This document shows, one piece after another, positions 37,263 to 46,145 of a stretch of DNA of 64,000 bases (positions are counted from its first letter, which is position 1; each line of letters begins with the position of its first letter). The position numbers were made by a program, and so were the translations under genes. Source of the DNA: an uncultured Calothrix sp. (GTDB lineage: Bacteria > Cyanobacteriota > Cyanobacteriia > Cyanobacteriales > Nostocaceae). The stretch is taken from the NCBI GenBank assembly GCA_937973965.1, contig CALJJQ010000034.1, positions 1-64,000 of the forward strand, in the 5' to 3' direction. A model generated the notes under the pieces. The model had not been told where the DNA came from. It saw only the letters and a program-made list of their open reading frames with translations, and made no database searches.

Positions 37263-39365
37263 ATGAACAATATATGGAAAAAAAGTGTATCAACTACTAT
37301 GCATATATTACTGCTAACCAGCTATTTCCTGACCTCATCATTTATGCCCCATGGAATGTGTTATCTATGGAAACCGTGGTTAGTGGGATTACATATCGTT
37401 AGTAATTCGGTGATTGGATTATCGTATTTTTCCATACCTGTGACTTTGGTACATATTGTCCGTCAACGTCAAGATATTCCTTTTAATTGGATACCCCAAT
37501 TATTTGCTGCTTTTATTATTTGTTGTGGTATTGGTCATTTGATCGATATATGGACATTATGGTATCCTAATTACTGGTTGGCTATTTACATTCGTGTCGT
37601 CACAGGAATTGTATCCCTCGCAACAGCGATCGCATTATTCTATTTAATCCCCAAACTTATGGCTTTACCAAGTCGTAAGCAGATAGAAGAAACAAACCAG
37701 CGTTTAGTTGCGGAAATTCAAGAAAGGAAGCAGGTACAATTAGAATTGGCGAAATTAAACCAAGAATTAGAAGCAAGAGTAGAACAAAGAACAGCTCAGT
37801 TAGCAGTTGCAAATCAACAAAAGGACCACCTAATTGCTCAGGAACGGAATTATCGTCAAGAAATTGAAATTTATAAGCATATAATTGATAATATTCCGTT
37901 GGGATTACTAGTTTGGAACCTTAAAAAAACCGACGATGCAAGTAGTTTAAGTTTAGTCACCGCAAATCCAGCAGCTTCCGACATCCTCAAGATAGATATG
38001 CAAGCAGAAATTGGTCGAACCATTGGAGAAGCTTTTCCCAATATGGTGACGGAAGATTGTCACGATTTACTCCACACCTATAGCTGGGTTGCCACATCTA
38101 AGGAAGCAAAAATTATTGAAAGTGTCAACTACAGCGATGAACGTCTCCAACCAACTGTGTTTGCATTGAAGGTATTTCCAATTCCTAACCACCATCTCGG
38201 TGTTGCATTTGAGGACATTAGCGATCGCAAACGCATGGAAACAGCTTTAGCAGAAAGTGAACGGCTCTATACATCCGTAGTTAATAGTGTAGATGAAGTA
38301 ATTTTTCAAACAGATATTCAGGGGAATTGGACATTTTTAAGTCCTGCTTGGGAAACGGTGACGGGTTTTCCAGTATCTGCAAGTCTGTACCAAAATTTCA
38401 CCGATTTAATGGTGACAGCAACCGAAAAACAGCGAACTCAAGAATTATTTCAGTCATTAATTAATGGTTCCCAAGAAACCTATCAAATTGATTTTTTAAT
38501 CCAGAATCAACAAGGTGAACCCCGTTGGTTAGAAATGTATGCCCAACCGAAAACTGACTCCTACGGTAATATTATTGGTGTATGGGGTACAATTAACGAC
38601 ATTACTCAACGCAAACAAGCGGAGGAATTAATTGCTCTCCGCGCTCAGGAACTAGCGCAAGCAAATAATCAATTAGTCAAAATTACAACAGAATTGGAAA
38701 GAAGAAACGCAGAGTTAGATCAATTTGCCTACGTCACCTCCCATGATTTAAAAGCACCCTTAAGAGCGATCGCCAACCTTTCTCAATGGATTGAAGAAGA
38801 TTTAGCAGACAAACTCACCGATGATACCCGTCATCAAATGCATTTATTGCGATCGCGGGTAAATCGGATGGATGTATTGATTAATGGCATTCTCCAGTAT
38901 TCTCGCATTGGCAGAATCACCAATCAACCAGAAGAGGTAGAAATCTCCCAATTATTAGCAGAAATCATCGACTCCCTCGCTCCACCCCCCACATTTACCA
39001 TTGCGATCGCGAAAAATATGCCGACTATCACCACCGAGCGTTTACCATTGCAAATGGTGTTTACCAATCTTATTAGTAACGCGATTAAACATCATCCTCG
39101 CATCGATGGATGTATTCATATTTCCTATCAAGAAAAGAATGAATACTATGAATTCTCCATTGCCGATGATGGATTAGGTATAGCCCCTGAATTTCATGAG
39201 AAAATTTTTACTATTTTTCAAACATTAGATTCCCGCGATAATACTGAAAATACGGGTATCGGTCTATCAATAGTCAAGAAAATTATCGAAACCCAAGGCG
39301 GTACAATTAGACTGGTTTCCCAACCCAATTGTGGAGCTAATTTTTTATTTACATGGAAAAAGTAG
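37263..39365 (+). CDS. Sensor histidine kinase with ethylene-receptor-like membrane domain
   Basis: 700 residues from ATG 37263, chosen because AGGAG lies seven bases upstream (the frame also opens at 37245). The N-terminus has three membrane helices resembling the ETR1 ethylene-binding domain: GLSYFSIP in helix 1 and CGIGHLIDIWTLW in helix 2, where Cys88 and His92 match the copper-binding pair. The residue equivalent to ETR1 Asp25 appears to be Asn48. A coiled coil, two PAS domains (about 205-325 and 333-450), HisKA (H-box in TSHDLKAPLRAI) and HATPase (NLISNAIKHH, DDGLGI, GIGLSIVKK) follow. There is no receiver domain; a single-domain regulator lies 480 bases downstream. Ligand not established. 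Confidence 0.9.
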   Translation: MNNIWKKSVSTTMHILLLTSYFLTSSFMPHGMCYLWKPWLVGLHIVSNSVIGLSYFSIPVTLVHIVRQRQDIPFNWIPQLFAAFIICCGIGHLIDIWTLWYPNYWLAIYIRVVTGIVSLATAIALFYLIPKLMALPSRKQIEETNQRLVAEIQERKQVQLELAKLNQELEARVEQRTAQLAVANQQKDHLIAQERNYRQEIEIYKHIIDNIPLGLLVWNLKKTDDASSLSLVTANPAASDILKIDMQAEIGRTIGEAFPNMVTEDCHDLLHTYSWVATSKEAKIIESVNYSDERLQPTVFALKVFPIPNHHLGVAFEDISDRKRMETALAESERLYTSVVNSVDEVIFQTDIQGNWTFLSPAWETVTGFPVSASLYQNFTDLMVTATEKQRTQELFQSLINGSQETYQIDFLIQNQQGEPRWLEMYAQPKTDSYGNIIGVWGTINDITQRKQAEELIALRAQELAQANNQLVKITTELERRNAELDQFAYVTSHDLKAPLRAIANLSQWIEEDLADKLTDDTRHQMHLLRSRVNRMDVLINGILQYSRIGRITNQPEEVEISQLLAEIIDSLAPPPTFTIAIAKNMPTITTERLPLQMVFTNLISNAIKHHPRIDGCIHISYQEKNEYYEFSIADDGLGIAPEFHEKIFTIFQTLDSRDNTENTGIGLSIVKKIIETQGGTIRLVSQPNCGANFLFTWKK

Positions 39366-39404
39366 TTTTTTTATTAAAATTTGATTAAAATATTATATTA
39401 ATTA

Positions 39405-39550
39405 TATAGCAATCCTATTCAGTAGGAAAAAGTATCAGTTTTGACTGTAACCTGCCAAAAGTCTTTTCGTAGAGAAGGCTATAACTGTCAACAGTTAACA
39501 GTCAACAACCTCATACCTAAGATTTTACAAATTCCCAACAGATTGCTATA
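39405..39550 (+). mobile_element. MITE-like element, family C, copy 1
   Basis: 146 bp bounded by TATAGCAATCC and GATTGCTATA. Inside are GTCAACAGTTAACAGTCAAC and TAAGATTTTACAAATTC, shared with 56914-57086 (same strand) and 58806-58936 (opposite strand). It occupies the gap between the histidine kinase and the response regulator. Confidence 0.7.
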
Positions 39551-39846
39551 CGATATCAGCTTAATAAGCTTTTTCTTTGGCTATAGGCACAAACAAAAAG
39601 TTTGATTGACCTGGTGATTATTCAGCTTGTTGTACTCAAGTTTCCAATACTTCACGATTGATTTAGAAATCAGACGGGTATTGTTGGTATAAAGCAATAC
39701 TTTTTTGCTACTAATTATCTATACCGATGCCAAAATGTTTGCAACATCCAAAATTCATCTGTCGCATTCTTTTTTCAAATTGGTATTACTAAATCAGAAA
39801 TCGTGACGCGTGACCTTGCAAAAACTAGAAATAACTGAGCTAAATT

Positions 39847-40296
39847 ATGAAACCAGTATCCGATTCCAGTGACACATACTGTCAATCAACTCAGAAAAGA
39901 AAGCCTGTGATTTTAGCGATAGAAGATAATGAAGATAATTTGTTATTAATTTCCTATATTGCTGAATCCCTCAATTGTGATTTTGTCGGTGAAAGCGAAG
40001 GAAGTAAGACTGTTGAAATCGCTAAATGTTGTCAGGCAGATATTATTTTACTAGATATAATGTTACCAGGTACTAACGGATTGGAAATTTTTGCATCTTT
40101 ACAAGCGGATACTTTCACACGGGAAATACCAGTAATTGCGGTGACAGCTTTAGCCTTATTAGAAGACCAAAAACGGATAGAAGCAGCAGGTTTTCATGGG
40201 TATGTCACAAAACCCTATTTGATAGAAGAATTAGAAGAAATAGTCAGTCGGTATTTGTATTTAAATTCTTTTCAGGAGGGATTGATTACACAGTAA
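39847..40296 (+). CDS. Single-domain response regulator (CheY-like)
   Basis: 149 residues. Receiver domain: acidic pocket EDN (26-28), phospho-acceptor Asp70 in ILLDIMLPG, conserved Thr in AVTALA, Lys in TKPY. About 19 extra residues at the N-terminus, no output domain. It follows the ethylene-receptor-like kinase by 481 bases, partly filled by a mobile element, so partnership is plausible but not shown. Confidence 0.92.
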   Translation: MKPVSDSSDTYCQSTQKRKPVILAIEDNEDNLLLISYIAESLNCDFVGESEGSKTVEIAKCCQADIILLDIMLPGTNGLEIFASLQADTFTREIPVIAVTALALLEDQKRIEAAGFHGYVTKPYLIEELEEIVSRYLYLNSFQEGLITQ

Positions 40297-40303
40297 TTGT
40301 GGC

Positions 40304-40436
40304 ATTGCTGAATTTGGGTATGAATTATAATTATTTAAATTCTGTATTCAAACCGAAATCATCCTGATGTAGAGACGTAGCATTGCGAGGTCTCTACATA
40401 ACGCAAAATTTTCAATTCATATTTTGATTCAGCAAC
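40304..40436 (+). mobile_element. MITE-like element, family B, copy 2
   Basis: 133 bp bounded by ATTGCTGAAT (40304-40313) and ATTCAGCAAC (40427-40436), with ATGAATTATAATTATTTA and a TGTAGAGAC ... GTCTCTACA hairpin inside, as in copy 1 (26940-27075). It starts seven bases after the response regulator stop. Confidence 0.7.
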
Positions 40437-40500
40437 ACCATAATTTTTACATATTGCTTCATATTGCTGAAAACATCTATCCTCAAAACCTAGTAGAAAT

Positions 40501-41040
40501 TTAATTTATTACCAAACACTGATTGGGTGCTTTATTCAACATATCTGGAAAAGCAGCAGTAAAACTACCATCCGCATTGACAACACGACGTAAAATATAC
40601 TCACCAATATAGGGAATTCCTCCAAACCAGATATTTTTACGCTTCCAAATATCTCCATTTGTAGAATCATCAATTTGAAACATTGTCAAATCAACAATCC
40701 ATTTCGGTACAGCAATTCCAAATCCCATCGGGATAATATTGGCAAATTGTAAACTTGCATCTGTAAACTTAATTTGATAACCAAAGCGAGCAACTTGAGC
40801 AGCACGCAGTAATAATAATCCCGGTAAGGTGTGATGAAAAGTCCACTGTAACCGACCATAAACAGGTATAAATAAACTGAGATTTTCCTTATCCCAGGTT
40901 AAGTTATACATCGTTAAACAACTATCCGGTAAAGGATTTCCATCCATAAAAAACACACCCTTCAAAGTGTCAGGTAAACCCGTTTCTTCAACAGGTATCA
41001 TCCAAGTATTGATATCTTCCAGTAATCTAATTTCAATCAT
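40501..41040 (-). CDS. Unknown protein beside lipoxygenase and P450 genes
   Basis: 179 residues, beginning MIEIRLLEDINTWMIPVEET. Mixed alpha/beta with many aromatic residues; no Cys-rich motif, no signal peptide. Features include YGRLQWTFHHTLPGLLLLRA, FANIIPMGFGIAVPKW and a C-terminal GGIPYIGEYILRRVVNADGS. I do not recognise the family. It is the third minus-strand gene after the lipoxygenase and the P450, 283 bases from the latter, so it may act on an oxylipin intermediate; this rests on context only. Confidence 0.6.
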   Translation of the reverse strand: MIEIRLLEDINTWMIPVEETGLPDTLKGVFFMDGNPLPDSCLTMYNLTWDKENLSLFIPVYGRLQWTFHHTLPGLLLLRAAQVARFGYQIKFTDASLQFANIIPMGFGIAVPKWIVDLTMFQIDDSTNGDIWKRKNIWFGGIPYIGEYILRRVVNADGSFTAAFPDMLNKAPNQCLVIN

Positions 41041-41323
41041 TGCAAGTTTAGGAATAGGGGACAGGTTACGGTAGTCAGCTAGTAGAAGGTGTTGACTGTT
41101 GATAGTTAATGGTTAACAGTCAACAATTACATATAATATTTCACCGATTTTTAAAAACCAACTTAGGGAATACATCTAAGCATGACTAATGTCGCATTCA
41201 GGTTTTGAGCGACCGTTGTGCATTTAAGTTGTATATTCACTGCTTTCGATGGATGATTTTTAACAGTTAACAATCAGCAGTAGTTCAAGTAATTATGTGA
41301 TTTATGTAAGTGTTAGCTTATCA

Positions 41324-42742
41324 CTATTTGCAGCTAAAACCTTGAAGAACTAAATTATTCGGTGTCACCGCAGTCACCTGTTCAAAATCCCATTTGACTT
41401 CCGTAATCGAGTCCCATCCGTACTTCTTGAAAAGATATAAACAAAAGATTTGAATCATACCAATTGATAAATCTCGACCCGGACAAGCTCGTTCGTGTCC
41501 ACTCCCGTTCCAGGATAAAATATCCGATAAATCCCGTGTAACATCAAAATCATCCGGATTATTGTATTTTCTGGGGTCGCGATTCGCAGTGAAAATCGAA
41601 CCTAACAAACGGGTTCCTTTTTGGAAAGGACATTTACTAGTTCCCAAATTAATTTCCCCCCCATCAGGTGCAAGTTGACTAACAAATCTCACGGGAGGAT
41701 ATAAACGAGCAGTCTCTAAAATTACTTGATAAACTAGGCTTAATTGGGCAATATTTGCCGATTGAAGTAGGTCATTTCCATCCCATACTCCGTCAATTTC
41801 CGCAATCACATTATTTCTTAAGCTATTATCCAAGCATAACACCCCAATCACGGAACCAAGCAAAGCACTAGTTCCCGCAGTTCCCGCAATATGAATCATA
41901 TCAAAGAGCGAATTGGCAATTTGATGTTCATTTAATCCGTGGGAAAAACCAGTTTCTAAATAACTGAACCACTTGGGCGATCGCTGATATTTTTGAATCA
42001 GTTTTTGGCGATGTTTAATGATTGGTGCGGTCAAGGGGAAAATAACTTTTTCACTGATAAAGTTGGGTAGGGAAGCCAAAGGTAAACTCTTAATAAATTT
42101 GCGGGAAGCTTCTACTTCTTCGTTTGTTAAAGTGATATCAAACACAACTTGGTGTAAGATTTGAATCATCATTGCTGGTAAATCATTCCCAATGTGTAAT
42201 TCCCCTTTTTGAGCAGCTACCATCAAACATTCATTAACTAATGCTCCCAAAAAATCGCATACCTCCAAAGGATTGGGTAACGCTTGGAGAAATAAAGCTC
42301 TCACACCCCTATGTTCCTCTCCATTCGTCCCTAAACTCAGGGGATTATTGAGTAAATAACTAGGAGCAAGAATACGGATAATCCCTAAATCATTGCCACG
42401 GATTTGTGGTTCCACATGCATTAATTCCCGTACTTGAGAATAGGAGGAATGCATAATAGCTTGGTCAACGGCTAAATACTGGTCACCGATATTTTTTTGA
42501 CGAATCGATAAAAAATCTCGCCAATGTCTGAGTATTACAATTCCATCTGCATAGTAAACCCACAAACGCAGAAGTTTACCAATAGGTGTGTTATAACCAA
42601 CTTTCGCTAAGATATTTGCTAACCAAACTTGACGTTTGTGTCCGTTGAGAATTTTTTCTTCAAGAGTCATGATGATTTTGGATTTTGAATGGAAATTAGG
42701 TAAATTTGGCGTATTCTTTCTATTTTCAAAGCTTGTAATCAA
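41324..42742 (-). CDS. Cytochrome P450, probably hydroperoxide-metabolising
   Basis: 472 residues; an in-frame ATG about 24 codons in (42670) is an alternative start. ExxR motif in ETARLYPPVR, heme-binding loop WNGSGHERACPGRDL with Cys420. That loop has one residue more between GSG and the Arg than the common FGxGxRxC pattern. The I-helix segment IHIAGTAGTSALLG lacks the Asp/Glu-Thr pair that P450 monooxygenases use to activate oxygen, a feature shared with peroxide-rearranging P450s such as CYP74. A lipoxygenase gene lies upstream on the same strand. An allene oxide synthase, hydroperoxide lyase or epoxyalcohol synthase role is therefore suggested, not demonstrated. Confidence 0.85.
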   Translation of the reverse strand: MITSFENRKNTPNLPNFHSKSKIIMTLEEKILNGHKRQVWLANILAKVGYNTPIGKLLRLWVYYADGIVILRHWRDFLSIRQKNIGDQYLAVDQAIMHSSYSQVRELMHVEPQIRGNDLGIIRILAPSYLLNNPLSLGTNGEEHRGVRALFLQALPNPLEVCDFLGALVNECLMVAAQKGELHIGNDLPAMMIQILHQVVFDITLTNEEVEASRKFIKSLPLASLPNFISEKVIFPLTAPIIKHRQKLIQKYQRSPKWFSYLETGFSHGLNEHQIANSLFDMIHIAGTAGTSALLGSVIGVLCLDNSLRNNVIAEIDGVWDGNDLLQSANIAQLSLVYQVILETARLYPPVRFVSQLAPDGGEINLGTSKCPFQKGTRLLGSIFTANRDPRKYNNPDDFDVTRDLSDILSWNGSGHERACPGRDLSIGMIQIFCLYLFKKYGWDSITEVKWDFEQVTAVTPNNLVLQGFSCK

Positions 42743-42900
42743 GGGTTTTTAAGACTGTTTACCGTATCCTGTATTCTTCTAGAAAGTAATCAAAACTGAG
42801 ATTTTAGATTTGGGATTGATTTCTTTGCTCAATGTGAGAAAAAACTGGTTTTTGGGGATTTTTTGATATTTTCCTAACCTCTGCAATTATTTACACTAAA

Positions 42901-43175
42901 CCTGTATTTATCATGAGTTAACGATAAGCGTTAAGAGGTTGTTTGGAAAGTATTAATTATCACTATTTTGACTATCCTCCTGACTCTGGAAATGGGGTTA
43001 TAAAGCTGATTTTTCCTTCGAGAGTACAGACGCGACATGTAGCGTCTCTCCCTGCTTCCAAAAACGATAATTCAAGTATTAAAATCGACTTTTAAAACAT
43101 CCTCTAAGTAATGACTTAAATTTCTTTATATTATCTACTCCCTGAAAGCTTTAGAGATTTGTGAGAAATTATGGT
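42901..43175. mobile_element. Family D element, copy 3, split by a family A insertion
   Basis: Left part 42901-42934 (CCTGTATTTATCATGAG ...) and right part 43105-43175 (... TTTGTGAGAAATTATGG) join into one D element when 42935-43104 and one TAA are removed. TAAA flanks the whole unit (42897-42900 and 43176-43179), the 4-bp target duplication typical of this family. It lies between the lipoxygenase and P450 genes. Confidence 0.72.
42935..43104. mobile_element. MITE-like element, family A, copy 2 (nested in D)
   Basis: 170 bp from GAGGTTGTTTGGAAAGT to ACTTTTAAAACATCCTC, flanked by TAA on both sides (42932-42934 and 43105-43107). Central palindrome CAGACGCGACATG...GCGTCTCT at 43026-43048. Homologous to 35678-35863. 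Confidence 0.78.
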
Positions 43176-43191
43176 AAAGAAATTATTCTAT

Positions 43192-43309
43192 CCTGCATTT
43201 CTCATAAGTGAACGGTAAGCCTTAAGTAACGGTTGCTTCATCTTCTTTCTACTTCCTACTCCCTGTTACCTATTCCCTATGAGTTTGAGGGATTTGTGAG
43301 AAATCTGGG
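43192..43309. mobile_element. Family D element, copy 4 (intact)
   Basis: 118 bp from TCCTGCATTTCTCATAAG to GAGAAATCTGGG, with TCTA at 43188-43191 and 43310-43313. It carries the uninterrupted CCTTAAGTAACGG segment where copy 3 has its family A insertion. It ends 23 bases before the lipoxygenase stop codon. Confidence 0.72.
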
Positions 43310-43332
43310 TCTATCTCCTTTATTCTCTCTCC

Positions 43333-45228
43333 TCAAATATTGATACTTTGGGGAATTCTCGAAGGTAATAAATAGGTGTATGGTTGACGATTCAGATTAC
43401 GTTGGTCAATTATATCCTCAACTTTTTGTAGTTGTTTACGGAATTTTTGTAATAAAGGTTCGACTTTTGTGTCTGTGAAATGTCGAGGGGGATAATCACC
43501 TAATTTGCTATAATACACCGAACCTAACAAATACAGAATATTTAATTGTTTTTGAGCTTGTTCTAAGGGAGGTAGCAACTGTAAATAATCCGCTTCCGTC
43601 ACCTCTGATTTCAATAGAACCGATGCCGGAGCATAACCTGCTAATGGTACCATTCCCGCATAACTCATTAAGTCCTGTTGGGGGGAGTTAACCGCAGCAT
43701 GTTGGGCACTGGCGGTAAAAATAATTAACGTAATTGCATCAATCAGATATAATTTAGTATTAATATGCCCATTCTCTTGGCCAAAATCAGATATCCGTCC
43801 TCCATCAAAAGCTCCTACTTCCTGACTCCATCTCTGAAGGTGAATATCTTGTTGCACATCTGTATCAGTTTGGTAATACAAACCAATATAATCACTTACC
43901 CATGTATGAATAGTATCCCAAATTAATAAAGCATCATCTCGGTAAGGATAAACAGGTAAAGCATTTACATCATCAACCCCTCGCAATTTCAACTGCTTGT
44001 GCAACATTGCGGAATTAAAACCATAGCTTTGTAAACCCTTAACTGCAAACACACGGGAATTATCAATACTTGCGGAAAGTAACATATCCACACTACCCCC
44101 TGGTGTAATTAACTGACGTTGCGCTGCGTCATTGATAGCCAAAGTACCAACAAAATGGGGAAGCAGTAAAACACTCAACGGATGACTTGGAGGAAGTTGT
44201 CGATGGGTAGCGATCGCAAAACTACCAACAAATAAATGGGTTCGTCCTAAATGGCTAACAGCTTCGTGATAATTAGCATCAGCGATGTGGACAACGGTTT
44301 TGGCGAACATCCAAGCGTATTTACCCGAATTAGGGGTGACAATCGGATTTTCACCTGGATTTTGACCGCATTGAATAGCGATCGCTCGTAATGTTCGATG
44401 GGGGTCATTACCCTGGGGGACTGCAAACAAAGCCAAGGGAGCATATAAATACTTTTGGTATCGAGGAAAAGTTCCGTTTACCCCACCATCTAAAATCCGA
44501 TAATCAGCAATATATAATCGACCCTGAGCGATCGCATCTGCTAAACAATCATCATTCCCCATCACCCCTTGATAATGTTCATCGGTCACGGGAAAATTAT
44601 CCGGGAGGGAATTAACCCGCTCAATCATCACTGGATTGTAACCAGCAACCTGCATCCACGCAAACACATCATCCTGATTAAAAGTATGAATTAAAGCTGG
44701 TAATGCAATTCGTGGTAATAACTTCTCGTAATCCCTGAGATTTTGAACCTGTCCCGTGGGTTGTCCTTCATACATCAATTGCTTAATTCGTTCTACCGAA
44801 TCTCGCAACACCGTCACCCCACTTTCCCTTAACAGCGAAAAAAACAAATCATCCAGTTCTCGAAAATCCTTAGAAAACCCCAATAACAGCATTTGGGGAA
44901 TAATTTGTAGTAATCGACTAGCGACACTCAACTGGGTGGGAATTGCTCCTTTTACTACCGCTTCTAAGATAAAATCCCTGACATCATCACCCACTGACAA
45001 GGAACCACGATTACCACGATTGGTAATAATTGTATTGATAAATATGACCTTTAAACTTTGAGCTAACAAGTAATACCATTCTCTCGGAAACTTTTCCTTT
45101 TCCGGTAAAGTATCCACCATTGCCACGGGAGGAATCAAAGTATAATTATATTGATATTCCTGTCTAGCTGCTTCTAAACTATTTTTAATTGGAAAACTTG
45201 CCGAATTGTCCCTTGACTCAGCTTTCAT
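43333..45228 (-). CDS. Lipoxygenase
   Basis: 631 residues, catalytic domain only with no PLAT domain. It oxygenates polyunsaturated fatty acids to hydroperoxides. All five iron ligands of the plant/animal family can be placed: His326 and His331 (SHLGRTH), His510 and Asn514 (QHAAVN), and the C-terminal Ile631. ATHRQLPPSHPLSVLLLPHF and INDAAQRQL are further family hallmarks. Regio- and stereospecificity cannot be read reliably. It is the first gene of a minus-strand group with a P450 and a protein of unknown family, although a 590-base spacer with two mobile elements separates it from the P450. Confidence 0.96.
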   Translation of the reverse strand: MKAESRDNSASFPIKNSLEAARQEYQYNYTLIPPVAMVDTLPEKEKFPREWYYLLAQSLKVIFINTIITNRGNRGSLSVGDDVRDFILEAVVKGAIPTQLSVASRLLQIIPQMLLLGFSKDFRELDDLFFSLLRESGVTVLRDSVERIKQLMYEGQPTGQVQNLRDYEKLLPRIALPALIHTFNQDDVFAWMQVAGYNPVMIERVNSLPDNFPVTDEHYQGVMGNDDCLADAIAQGRLYIADYRILDGGVNGTFPRYQKYLYAPLALFAVPQGNDPHRTLRAIAIQCGQNPGENPIVTPNSGKYAWMFAKTVVHIADANYHEAVSHLGRTHLFVGSFAIATHRQLPPSHPLSVLLLPHFVGTLAINDAAQRQLITPGGSVDMLLSASIDNSRVFAVKGLQSYGFNSAMLHKQLKLRGVDDVNALPVYPYRDDALLIWDTIHTWVSDYIGLYYQTDTDVQQDIHLQRWSQEVGAFDGGRISDFGQENGHINTKLYLIDAITLIIFTASAQHAAVNSPQQDLMSYAGMVPLAGYAPASVLLKSEVTEADYLQLLPPLEQAQKQLNILYLLGSVYYSKLGDYPPRHFTDTKVEPLLQKFRKQLQKVEDIIDQRNLNRQPYTYLLPSRIPQSINI

Positions 45229-45721
45229 ACATTTTTATCCTCGTTCATATCAAATATCAAAATTAAAAACACTACATTTATTTTTTTGATTAACTGGAAA
45301 TTTTTGATTGACAAGAAACATCCATGTGTACAAAAATTAATAATAATTCAACCTGAATAATTGATTACAAATCCAGAATCACAGACACCATAAGAAGTTG
45401 TTTTTCAAGTATCAATAAATACTTGATCAACCACCTCTTGGAGACAGAAAATAAGCTCAAACGATATATTTATCGTTATAAACTGTACAGACGCGACGTG
45501 TCGCCGGTTCTTACTTTGACAACAATGCACCGAAAAGAAAAAGATAGAACTATTCTTGCAAAAACCGATGTTGATCGATGTAACTCGCAATTAAAATTTA
45601 TAGAATATGGTATAAATTCATTTTGCGCTTGTAATTAAAACTACTTGACATTCCCTCAATAACTACAGACAACCACATCTAAATTTCGGAAATTTCGGAA
45701 ATAAATATCATCAGAAAATCT
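45229..45721. repeat. Divergent gap with a decayed family A element
   Basis: 45394 to about 45510 resembles copy 1 of family A: GAAGTTGTTTTTCAAGTATC, AATAAATACTTGATCAACCA, and CAGACGCGACGTGTCGC in the centre; the right end is lost. The 493-base gap separates the lipoxygenase (minus) from dndE-like (plus). TTGACA at about 45308 may be part of a rightward promoter. No gene seen. Confidence 0.55.
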
Positions 45722-46105
45722 ATGGAACCACCAATCGAACGTATCAAGATTTCCCAAACCGGGAAAGAACAACTAATTAAACTCAAACGAATCACCAAAA
45801 TTGACCAGTGGAATATACTATGTCGCTGGGCTTTTTGCCGTTCCCTATGCGAACCAACACCACCATCCCCCATACCCATCAAGCTTGATAGCAACGTAGA
45901 AATAGCTTGGCAAGTCTTTGCCGGAGAAATGTCCGATGCTCTAATTATGGCTCTCAAACAGCGCTGTTACAATGATGGGCTATCCACAGAAAAAGAGACT
46001 CTTTCACAGCAACTAATTTTACACCTCCATCGAGGCATTGGCTACCTCGCTGGAGATCCAAACATTAAGAAAATTGAAGACTTAATTCAACTGGTCAGCA
46101 ATTAA
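45722..46105 (+). CDS. DndE-family protein (orphan)
   Basis: 127 residues, the usual DndE size. IERIKISQTGKEQLIKLKRI, WNILCRWAFCRSL and LHLHRGIGYLAGD fit the DndE family of DNA phosphorothioation systems, a tetrameric protein proposed to bind nicked DNA. No dndA, dndB, dndC or dndD lies in this window, so it is either a solitary relic or works with genes elsewhere. Codon use does not differ obviously from its neighbours. It faces the 46146-46634 gene. Confidence 0.8.
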   Translation: MEPPIERIKISQTGKEQLIKLKRITKIDQWNILCRWAFCRSLCEPTPPSPIPIKLDSNVEIAWQVFAGEMSDALIMALKQRCYNDGLSTEKETLSQQLILHLHRGIGYLAGDPNIKKIEDLIQLVSN

Positions 46106-46145
46106 CAAACTCACCCGTTTTGCAGACCCAAACCCCTTTCCCCGA

